A DNA stretch of 43,821 bases from Gloeophyllum trabeum ATCC 11539 (lineage: Eukaryota > Basidiomycota > Agaricomycetes > Gloeophyllales > Gloeophyllaceae), in assembly GCF_000344685.1 (NCBI RefSeq), contig NW_006920416.1:1351357-1395177 (forward strand), given 5' to 3'. Shown here one piece after another: positions 23,097-33,700 of the stretch. The position numbers were made by a program, and so were the translations under genes. The first letter of the stretch is position 1; every line of letters begins with the position of its first letter. The notes below the pieces were generated by a model. The model saw nothing but the letters and a program-made list of their open reading frames with translations. It was not told where the DNA came from and searched no databases.

Positions 23097-26000
23097 GCAG
23101 TCGAGCAGGGAGCGGGAGACAGAGTAGAGGTCAAAGGGCAGCTGGAGGCCGCCCGGATAGAGAGCGGGCATGGTCGCCCTGGGTTATATAGGAGTGCTGC
23201 CACGGCACTGAGCAACCAGGTTCAATCGGTATCTAGTGACGAGATATGAGTCCGGCAGAAGGATGGATAGATCACGGGTCCCACCCGACGCACGCACCGA
23301 GGATATGTTTTCGCAGCAACGGGGCGCGTAAGCCTGGCAGATATGACGCGGGCGCTGGCTCGGGACTCACCTGCGATAGCACGCGTCCCAGCATGGTTGA
23401 TTTAGGATGTGTTACAGGAAGCCAGAGCAAGGGAAAGCGGACCTGAGGATAAGAGCAAGCTTTGTTTCGCGTCTTCGAGGAAGAGGTGGCCCTCGTGGAC
23501 ACAACGTCTATAACGTTATCTGGTGACCCGAGTCCAAAACCAGACCAGACTCTGAATGGGAATTGCCGCCGCGGATCAGCTTTCTGCGTTGTACTACCAC
23601 CGACGCGTTTCGGCCTACCTCTGATTTCTGGTGCTACGCCTTGAGCACTCGTAGCTTGTCGACAAGAGAGAGAGCGCAAACGACTCGGACTGCGGACGCG
23701 TACGTCGTCTACCGGCGTGGGGCTCTTAAGGCTATTTTCGGAGTGCAAGTTACCTTTCTGCTCAGCTTCGGTTCAGATTGATCCCCCTAATGGTGACCAA
23801 GAAGATGTCTGAATTGGCAAAAGTTGGCTCCTTCTCGGTACCAAAGCAGAGTACTTGTAATACCTGCCTGTGAGCATGCCCCTAGCTTTCGAAGCATCAG
23901 AAAACGCATTACTGTGAGGGGGAAGGTACGTACCTCGTTATGCGAAAGCAGGGGTGATGGAAGAAACAGACAAGTGTTTGTACGAGGTGGGCTGCCTTTT
24001 ATTCAGCGGCGGATGGCGATTGACATATACCAACAGCAGCGAGTCAGACATAACCAAACTCAGTAACGACGCTTCCATTTTAGGTAATACCAATGTGGAC
24101 CCGTGCGCGTTGAGGGACGCTTTCGCTCTCTCGAGTTGTTCTCGTGGTTGTTGAAAAGCAAGCCTCATGCGTAAACTTACCGGTCGCTTTGACCCGAGCT
24201 TCCATTAGGGCAGTGGATTGGGAGCTGGACAATCGATATACTCCGAATTTGTCGAAGAGGTATTAGCTCTTAGTATTCTTCGCGCTCATTGTTGTCATTC
24301 CTCGTGAAGTGACACTCCGCAGGACATGTCTGATTTTAAATCCTCCTGGCCGCCCTCGGATCCGCAATAAACGCATTCATACCTCAACTGATACCTCGAG
24401 TTAGAACCGAAATCCTGAACGCCGGGTCCGCCTGGCGGCAGCATCACACTTTCTCTCCCTTAACCTTGTGCTTATAACCCTCATAGCTTACTCACGACCG
24501 CCCTACATACCTTCCCATATTCAAATTTCCCAACGCTGGATTCTCACCGGACTGGGACATGTGATTTCATGTCGGTGACCTCGGTTGATGGTCTCTGGGT
24601 CTGGCTCCAGGTGTTGCTCGAGTATCTCCCACTCTCCTTCTTCTTATCTTCAGCTGCGTCTTCACGTACCATGAACAGGCTGGAGAATTGCCCTCCACAC
24701 CTCCCTTTTGCGACTCCTGGCGCGGCGACGGACTACGCTTGGTGGCGAGGAGGAGCCTTCTCGACGGCAGCCCCGCCACAAACCGTAGCTCGTCATCATC
24801 TCAACCCTCGTCGAACAGTTCGCTCATCATGTTGTGCCACTTTCCGACAACCTTGTCAGCACGCCCAACTCTTCCCGTTTACGCTCTGGTATACAGTGTG
24901 CCGTACTGAGCCACTCTCGTCTTGCCGACATGCTCCCTTGCATGCTCACATCCAGGCCGCTGCCTGCCATTTGGACCATTTTCCGCGTGCTAGGTGACTC
25001 CTCCCTTTGCAATAATATCTGCGCTCCATATACTCGCCGTTGCACTTGAGACGAACTATGTTCGTTTTCTTGCGCCGTGACGCAGACCGTCCCCCCGCCC
25101 CCAGGGCCCTCGTGTCCATGTCTCCCGCACTCTCCGATGACCCCAGCGCCAGCGTTGACTAAGGAGTAAGCACGACCTCTCTTTTAGGCCCTCTCTTCAG
25201 ACAGGTTAGTCTCTTTGAGCTGACGACCCTAACAGAGGCGTACGGATTCGCTTCTACACAAGGTATCGCGCAGCACCTCCTGTATCTGTATTCGTACATT
25301 CGACTCTGTCGATTCGTATAGACTCTACACTAGTTCCAGGAACAGATAAAGCGACCCGCGCACTCTGCCTGTTCTTTGAACTCTACACTTTAAACCCTTC
25401 ACGGCCATGCCCAGGTCCATATTTCTTCCAGTCCACCCACCCTGGTGAAAACACTTTGCCGTCCTTGTCTGTACCCGCCCCGACACACTTCACACCGGAG
25501 GAAGAACACATATTCTTGCTGGTCTGATAGGTCTTGGGACGACGTACGCTGTGCAAAGGGGTTCTCATGACCCACGCACTTCACATGGTGGCACTCTGGT
25601 CGTGTACAGGTCTTCCTAGGGTTTTAAAGTCTGTTCTTGAATCATCCATCCGCTATCTGTGGCATCTAAACTCGTGCCTCATCATCATGGCAGGACCGCT
25701 GTCTCCGATCCTGGTCCTCTGCCTCCTGGTCTGAGTTCACTCTTCAAGATGGCAGCTGGTGCACTCAGCGATGAGGTCAGACAGAATAAACCACGGCACC
25801 GAGCAATTCCCTACCACGCCCTACACCTCCGATTCGCATCGTCTGCGCTGGCCTGCTCGTACCGGACGCATCGGAGTGAACGATACGCAAAGGTGAGTGT
25901 CGGACGAAGAGGTGAGTGACGTAGTACGTGACGCCGACGAGCTTGCACACGGAATGGAGCGGTACGTGTTTCACCAGTACAGCAGTCAAGGTTCCATGCA

Positions 26001-28247
26001 GCGAGGTCGTCGCAAGTCACTGCTGTCTTCGGGTTCGGGCCGCCAGCCCAAGAGCTCGTGGGTTCGTAGGAGCTAAGCAGACCACACAACCGCGAATCCG
26101 CACTCTGCACTCCTTGCAGCACGGAGTAACGTACCAGAACCCCTCCCCATCCCGGTTGCCGCCGGCCTCTTCAGTAGAACACCGAGCCCGAATCGCAGAC
26201 AATGGACAATGTTCGGCCCCGCTGATAAGATTATGACTAGCTTCCCCCCGTCTTCCCTGCGCCGGCGCGATCGACAGGTCGGTCAATCTGACAGCGAATG
26301 CATGGGCGCGCGTTGCACTGCTACGCTCCCAGATACCGCCGGCGTATATGTGCACCAAACATTTCACCATGATGACCGATTTGTGCAGCGTCGTGGCGTC
26401 CGCAGCAAGTACCTTGATTATTTTCCGATGGGCAGGCGCACCGCATGGGCACCAGGGTCCTCCACCATAATCGCACTGCAAATCGTGATCTAACGGTAAC
26501 AGCTTCTCTTGCGACTCGGACGCGGACCTGCCGATGCCCCTCGGCGATTACGAATTTCTTCACAATATGCCTTCCTGTCTTTCCTCGCCGCTGCCATTGT
26601 CCAGTCATCTCGGACCCGCTGATAAGATGAGAAACCTGCCAGTCAGAGTTCCAGTCAATGCCCAACGCCCATTGTCAAAAGAACTTGCAAACCGTCGCAC
26701 CGGTCCATTTCCCCGATTCTCGATACGCGATCAACGCGCACTCGAAGCTCGAGTGAGAAGCGTATCGCCCTCGCTGTTCCTGCAGATCGTCGACACGGGA
26801 CTATCAGCTTCCGCTACCATCGGTTGTTACGTCTCTGCACGGCTGGTTATGGGACTGACTCGAAGGCAGCCTTGTACCGGAGCAATCGAGTGATGCCAGT
26901 GCCTTGTATTTACCCTCGGGCTTCTCGGTCTCAGACTAGCACGTTCCTAGTAAGGTATGCAGAGTACTACACCATCCTAATTCTACCCAAACGAAACCTT
27001 GTCCGCCCTCGCTCCTCCGCGGCTTTACGTCCAATGTCGCACAAAGAGACGGTCCATCCATGAGCCGGCCAACCCTCCAAGATCCATCGCCCGCCAAATC
27101 TTCAAAATGTCGACGCAGCTACCCATCTTTGTTTCTGTCGCATGGGATATCATTGTTCAATCTCGATACACTCATCCAACGCGTGGCATCAAATCTCCTC
27201 CTTCATCGGAATCCCCCCGAGCTCTCCCTCGAACCAGGAAACAATAAGGATATACCTTACACGTACACACGAGTATATCTTTCACAAATCACAGGCTCAG
27301 GCTTCAGTGCGGGCATGACGTTAACAAACAACCACAATCCTGGGTTCCTCCAAGTACCCCGTGGGGCCCCCAAAGCGCGCAGTGCCGTCGAGCCTCCTCC
27401 CAAACATAGGTACCTCTATCTAAATATAGAATCCCCCTCCCTCTTCCCTCCTCTTCCATCCCCGGCCGTGACCTTAATCCTAACCAAAAGCCGCGAGCCC
27501 GAACCCAATCTCACACCACACCATCGGGTGATACCCAGAGGGTCCTGCGTAAGAATAGTCTAGATACCCACAATTCATTGAGATAGAACCAGATACGGAA
27601 CTACCCATCTCCCCTGGTGGGGGCAGAGCGCGATGATATCAAACGTACGAACGTACTATAGAACGAAGGCCAATCCACCGATTTCTTTATTCTCTTCGTC
27701 CTTTCGAGCCAGTATATACAGAACCGCAATGACCATTACGTATTAACTGAGCACCTACTATGTACTAATCCAAGAATAAGATGAAAGCTACGCATAAGCA
27801 ATACTCGAAAACAAAGGACGTAGGTATGGTTGACGACGACGAACCGTAAGCGCAAGCATGGGCGGCCCCAAAAGTCAAACAAAGTCTAAGCAGAACGCGA
27901 AATAAAGCAAAGGTCAATAGCAGTATGAATAGTGAGTACGCAGTAAAGTGGTCGAAAAAGTCCAATCCGACAGATGAGTGAAGTGGATGGTATGCAGTGT
28001 GGATGAATTAGGATGAGAAATATGGGTGGTATGAGGTGAGGGTAGTAGTGAGACAGCTATATAAAAAAGGGCTATAGATGATAAGCATGCGCATGCGATG
28101 ATCAGTGATACAAAAAGCGCGGGCAAAACAACAAGACGATGGAAGATAGACAGAATCAGCACAAGCCAGACAGCAGGAGCATACGACATAGCGAAACATT
28201 CCAAAAAATACATTGTTCCTCTTCCGGCCCTTGCATGCCGACGAGCG
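23097..28247. other. 5.2-kb gene-poor region between ceramidase and the TEA factor
   Basis: The only assigned element is the ceramidase promoter. Frames up to about 158 codons exist on both strands but none shows a recognisable domain or a coherent exon chain. Two points are noted: a C/T-rich stretch at about 24430-25160, and a minus-strand segment at 25383-25640 where two overlapping frames are open. A 19-bp repeat with TGATAAG occurs at 26213 and 26610. Confidence 0.5.
23184..23190 (-). promoter_or_regulatory. TATA box of neutral ceramidase
   Basis: The minus strand reads TATATAA. Transcription would be expected to start 25-35 nt downstream, around 23150-23160, leaving a 55-65 nt leader before the ATG at 23096. 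Confidence 0.6.
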
Positions 28248-30354
28248 TTATAGCCTTGTCCCAAGGATGCCCTCCAGATCGTGTGGCGAAGGGTAATTGA
28301 CTTGAGCAGACCGCGGCGGAGAGAGAATCTTCAATCCCTCGTCCATGAATGCGAAATCAATAGGTGGGATGCCGCGCCCGGTCTTGAGGTCCAAGTCCTC
28401 CTGCACAGACAACTGCATCTGTATCTGCGCTTCGGCAAAGCGGTAAGGATACCCACCGCCCGGCCCTTCCCACTCCCCACCAAACTGCTGGTACCCCGGC
28501 ACTCCAGGACCCGAGAAGGCGTTCATCGCAACAGGATTGGGCGTGAAGACCATATTGGCGGCATTGGAGAACGTAGCATCCACAGGGGTCACCGGTGCAG
28601 ACCAGTTGGTCGGCATCTCGGGTTTCGCGTCGAGCATCAACGGCGGGAGCAGTATGTTGTTCTCTTGCGATAGCATGAGGTCGGTATGCGACGAGAGCAT
28701 CTCATCGATAGCCGAAGGGTCGTAATGGAGCTGGTCGGACCCAGACGCAGGGTCGACGTCCATCCCAAAGCTGAATGCAAAGTTGGGGTCGACCTCATCG
28801 GAGATGTAGCTCGAAGCCGAGGATGCTGTTGATGGCTGGAAGCACGGCGTATTTCGTCAGCGTCATCCCTAAGCAAGAATATTGCTAGGCCACTTACGCG
28901 TCGCTCATCGCGGGGCACCGCCAGTCGAGAGCTAATATTGGTAGGCCAGATACCCGCCCCAATGCCGACATCAGCCGAAGAGTGGTAAACGAACTGATAA
29001 CGCATGGAGAGCACGGCGATCTTCTCTGAGGCATCTGTGGAAACAGTTGGCTCGATGGACGGTGACCGTGAAAGCAAACGGAGATCCGGCGTCGAGGCGG
29101 ACGATCCCGCAGAGGATCGGTCGCGCTTGGTCTTGACAATCTCCTGCTTGATTGTGTATTGGGTAGGGTCTAGAGACAAGAGACCGTCAGCTAATTGGTG
29201 CTGACAACGCACCATGATAGGACGTACCGGAGCTCTGACACAATCTCTCCCAGAAGAGCGGGACGAGCATGGTACGATACAAATACCTCTCCTTTGCCTC
29301 CATAGTCCCATCACCGGAGGGAGGGAGCTTCTCGACCAGTTGAAGGTTGGTGTACTCTCGATGAACCTCGCCCTGTGGCCCGCTGACAACAAATTCGCTG
29401 AGATAGCAGTAAGGTGTATCTGCCGCAACTCCCGGACCCGGTAGAGGCCAATGGGAGACGAACGTCAGCGTGTTGTCAATCTGTCTGATGGGTCGTGCAG
29501 GCCCGACAGATAGATGATTGAGCAAGTGGCCTGGCGACGGGGTCCGTATGCCAGAGGGTCCTGGTGAGGACGGCGAGACTGGGGATACGGGAGACCTGAG
29601 GGTATCGGGTGTCGAGGGCGAGGAGTGTGCCGACGAGGTCGAGATATTAGTAGGAGTGCTGTAGCCGCTGGTGTGTGGCCGGAGGATGGGTATATTGACG
29701 ATGGTGGTTTCGAACGACCTATCCGAAGGACCCGGGGTATATCCTTTACCGTCCGATTCAATGGAAGAGGGTGAAGAATGCAGGGAGCTGGAGGAGCCAG
29801 GTGGATTGCGGTCTGAAAGCAGCTTGAGGACTAATAAATGCGCATATAGTCAGTAAAGGGGAGAGAGTGCAGGTCATGCGTGAGAGAGGCAGAACTGCGC
29901 TCACCCTGCTTTCCGCCCCGCGTGTCCCTCAATTGCTGGAGACGGCTCCCGACTTGTTTTGGCGTCCGATGCTTTCCTGTGGTTTTCTTGATATGCTCAG
30001 AGATAAACCTATTGCGCATGGGGAAGCGACCGCCGCCTAGGGCAGAGACCCTGAGGCCCTCCGTCTGGCGGTACTTTTGCAGTCCTAGCGTGTAATAATT
30101 AGACCAAAGAAGCAGTGACGCGTGTTCGACGCGTCAAAAGTAGGACACATGCCTTCGATGAGGGCACCCTCGAGGTAGGGTGGCCAGACGGCCTCGCTTT
30201 TGCCTCTGATGGTTTTCCAGCTTTTGCGACCGTTGACGATGGCATGGAGGGCGCTCTGGGCGAGCTCCTGGGAGTCGGGCTCGACGTCGACGTCGACGTC
30301 CACGACGGTGGCGGGGGAGAGGCGGGCGTGGTCGGGCGAGGGTTGGAAGGCCAT
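28248..30354 (-). CDS. TEA/ATTS-domain transcription factor (TEC1/AbaA-type DNA-binding domain)
   Basis: TEA factors bind CATTCC-like sites; fungal members (Tec1, AbaA) control filamentation and development. Five exons (30354-30153, 30084-29905, 29830-29228, 29169-28898, 28835-28248) total 1,845 nt, 614 aa. The TEA domain spans about residues 56-125: WPPYLE in helix 1, then RFPMRNRFISEHIK, then the recognition helix GKHRTPKQVGSRLQQLRD. The rest is Ser/Pro-rich, with a conserved-looking middle (about 215-330: VSHWPLPG, YCYLSEFVVSG, FWERLCQSSDPTQYTIKQEI) and an acidic C-terminal half that may activate transcription. Intron 1 (30085-30152) must use a GC donor (GAAG|gcatgt), because only that join restores EGLQKY in helix 1. 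A TATA-like element sits near 30431 and four ACGCGT boxes lie in or near the 5' part. The target genes are unknown. Confidence 0.92.
30085..30152 (-). other. GC-AG intron 1 of the TEA factor gene
   Basis: The donor is GAAG|gcatgt and the acceptor acgctag. It splits a Gly codon inside TEA helix 1. The intron holds two ACGCGT boxes (30118-30123, 30129-30134). Confidence 0.8.
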
Positions 30355-30426
30355 GGCGGACGCTGTCGGGGACGACGAGGGAGGACCGAGGGCTGGTCGG
30401 CATAAAAGCGAGAAGCTGGATGGTAT

Positions 30427-30435
30427 TTCTTATAG
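30427..30435 (-). promoter_or_regulatory. TATA-like element of the TEA factor gene
   Basis: The minus strand reads TATAAGAAA about 73 nt upstream of the ATG at 30354, a plausible core-promoter distance. Confidence 0.45.
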
Positions 30436-30664
30436 GCACTGGGCCGCCACGGGATCGGTGGATCGCCGGAGTGTGAAAATGCAAAGGGTGAGTTCAGTTT
30501 CGGGCTGGAAAACGGATCTTCGGTCGAAGCAACGTCAAGAAGAAGCAGCGTCGCCGGACGGTAATTACCTTGCCTCGGTCGGTGCGCCACAGCCACGGAG
30601 TCCAGCGCGTTGATTATCATTACGACCCGCGTCTGACCAATAATCGCCTTGTAATCTCCCCGAC

Positions 30665-30701
30665 ACGCGTCGTTATGTATTTTCTTGGAAATACAACGCG
30701 T
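30665..30701. promoter_or_regulatory. Two ACGCGT (MluI cell-cycle box-like) sites upstream of the TEA factor
   Basis: ACGCGT occurs at 30665-30670 and 30696-30701, about 310-350 nt upstream of the TEA start codon. In yeasts this hexamer is the MBF (Mbp1-Swi6) site. Function here is inferred only from sequence and position. Confidence 0.35.
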
Positions 30702-33700
30702 AATTAAATCGAGGCCGCCGGGGCCTTTCGAGATTGCAGCCCGAGATGGTCGAATGCGTTTCAGGAAACGCGCCAGCTGAGATCTCGCAGGCCTGCTTCG
30801 ATCGCTCCTCGGGGGAATCACGATTCAAACGGACTGGCGTGAAGGGCGTCGGCCGCCCCCGGACACATCCCCCGAACCCCCTTCGTTGACGCATCCGCCA
30901 CGCGCGAGCCTCCCACTGGCGGCAGTTCGAACCACGGCCCTCGTCTTCCAGCGGTGATAGGGCTCTGCTACGCGCCTTCGCCTCGAAATAAACTCTGCGC
31001 CAACTCACCACCACCGCGGGGCGCCCCATCGATCCGAATAGCAGAGCCAAAAACCCAACAAGGCCATAGTACTATCCCAAACTCAGCGGCCCTGCCGGGC
31101 TCTCAGAGCTCTTTTCGTCATAAAGCAGTCAACAGAATCTCGCGATCTAGCCCCAGAAGCCTCCACCAGCAATCGGGTTCTGATATATTTCCCCACAGAC
31201 ATTAAAGTTTCAAGGTATTTCACTTTCTCACGCCCCGTCGGAGTGCCAACCGCTTTCCAGCGTGCCAGTGGGCCCAACCTACCGCAAACGCCTGTCGATC
31301 GTGACGCCTATGGACATCCTCGCGCCTCGTGCACGCGTTCTCTATGCCGAACAGACGCTCGCGACTTCGCTGGGTTCAGAAAACATATACGGCAGCGGGG
31401 GCTATAACGCGCGAATATCCACCACTGACTCGTTCCCTATCAGACAATATTGGCGGGCGCGGGGACCCGACCGACCGACGTCTGCTGCTCGCGATTAATG
31501 AGCGTCCCCGGTGACAGCGCCAACCATCGGTGCGGCGGGCACGGATAAGGAGATGTGAGCATCACCGCGCCCGGTATAACGCCTAGTCGCTCTTTCGGGA
31601 AACCCAGTCCCAAGCCGTCCTCCCGGGCATGCTCAGCTCAGAATCGTCATATTCGTCCTCTGACTATGCTGGGGCGTAAATCTTGTGATGAATCAGCATG
31701 CGCAATACATGCTGAAGACCACAGGTCCTTCCGCTTCTCCTCAACCCCGCGGAGCGATGCGTTGATTGCAGCGTCTATCCTACTGCACTGCATGAGAAGA
31801 CACGGCGCTGGTTTTGGTTCTCTACAAAATCGCATCGCATTAATCATGCGAACCGTCGGTGGTCGATGCGCACCGACCCAGGTGAGAGCGGAACAGGTTG
31901 CGGCACCGTTCCGCTCTCGATGCAATTCACTGTAGACGATGTATGCCACATGCCGCCGCTCCCGCACTGGGACGGTCGTCTTTGTGGCCCGAAAATATGA
32001 CAGACGCTGCGTGATTGCTATGCACCGCTCGGCGCTTGGTCTAACGCTGCCCACGCTCAAGCAAACAGTCTGTTCATCATACAAATACACCTGCATATGC
32101 AACACGATTGAACACGAGCGGCAAACACGGAAAAGAACATACGAACGCTTCTGGCAGGCGCCCCGCCACGGATAATCGCGAATCTGACAAAGTTGGCTTA
32201 TCTAAGCGACGCTAACCTTCTTCATAATGAAAGAAGCGCGGAATCGTCGGCCCGCCCCCTCGGGAAGCCCGAGATCATGGTTCGCCTTCGTTTATGATCT
32301 TACCGTGGCTGGGATAACGGCACATCCATCGATAGCAAAGTACATGGCAGCCTAGCCAACTACTCCCCAGGAATAATAGCGCGAACGGCATCGCGTAATA
32401 GTCTTATTTTCTGAACATCTCTTCGGGCAACGAACCTCCACTAAACCTTCGATAGAAATAAGGAAACGATATACTTACTCTGGGAGATGACAGCGACGGC
32501 AAAGCCGGCATCGACGCGCTACTGACGGGGCAATCGACCTCGTACGCGCGATCTCCTTACTTCACCCGACCTTCCAGCCACGAGAAGCACGGTATATCCA
32601 AGTGTAATACACTGGAGTCTGGAGAGCTTTCCCCCGCTCCCTCTCGTCTCCAGAGCCTTGGGACCCGAAACGGACAACAAAGGGCATCGCGCACCTCAAA
32701 ACGTGTTTCTCTGACCAAGTGGAGCGGAAGCCGTTGACTAGCTCAAACCCCGATAGTGACTTTAGGCACTCCTTACCACGTTTTCGTGGAGGGAGGTATA
32801 AACTCTCCGCGGAACTCGAGTGACCGGGAAAGAACGACCCCGCCAGAGCGATGGTATCCATGTGGCTTTGTGGTGGCGAGACGGGCCTCGTGGGAAACCC
32901 GCAGTCCTGGTGGCACGGAATCGAAGAGACACGAGGCTATCGACCACTGATCTCCCCTTTGGCTTTGTGGGTGCGCACACCGGGCATCATGTCAGCCTGG
33001 ATTGTCGTCACAAAAGGGCGATGCGCCTACCCCGCGGCCGGCGTCCACTCGCACGTCGTCCACAATCATGATCTTTGTCAATCGAAGGTGCCTGCCTGGA
33101 TCTCTGACAGGAGGAACGGAAGCCGGAAATGAGGCTACCGACCGCATTCGGGTCCTCCAGGCCAGCAGCCGCTGCACGGTCCCGCTCGCACTGACTCTGC
33201 TGATAGGATATGTCCGAGGCAGCAGGCTCGCATGGAAGATAATACTGTCAACGGGCCTGATGGGTTTCCTGCTGCGGGGGGATGCTCGGGGCTGCAAATG
33301 CCTGCATTGCTGCGCACCCCGCTCGGCGGTGCCTCGAATGTCGACGTGCCACAAGCGCATCGGACAGAGGTTAGAGAGGGCAGGTGAAGGGCGCCCATGC
33401 ATAGTATCGCGTACCGGGACCTGTAGACGGTGATTACTAGAACACCGCCAGAGTCGGGAATCATGAAGCGAGATAGGGGGGAGCGGGCTCAGATACGACG
33501 GCGGGGTGCCACAAGACAGACAAGTATGGAGCCTGCCCGGACACAGCCGCTGTAATAGGAGAGCGTCCTGAGAGCGGCTTCCCCGTTCTCTTCCTGAGTC
33601 GCAAACGTATTCAGAACGAGACAGGTCCTTGATGATGGGATCCAAGGTGATGTATTCTGCCCGAGGAGAGTGCTGCCGGCAGCTGCGGAGAACGCGGCTT

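Noticed and set aside
23096..23171. Upstream in-frame ATG at 23171 as the ceramidase start
   Set aside because: It lies only about 13 nt from the TATA element, before the likely transcription start, and would put 25 extra residues ahead of a good signal peptide.
25811..26481. Cys-rich minus-strand frames (CCKECRVRIRGCVVC and similar)
   Set aside because: Two overlapping frames are open, neither has a clean start or splice pattern, and the cysteine spacing fits no family I know.
30099..30821. 240-codon minus-strand frame overlapping the TEA factor start
   Set aside because: It overlaps TEA exon 1 in another frame and turns into Pro/Ser/Arg low complexity.
32992..33645. 217-codon minus-strand frame with CPGR, resembling a P450 heme loop at first sight
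   Set aside because: No FGxGR before the Cys and no ExxR, PERF or I-helix nearby; the CPGR match is by chance.
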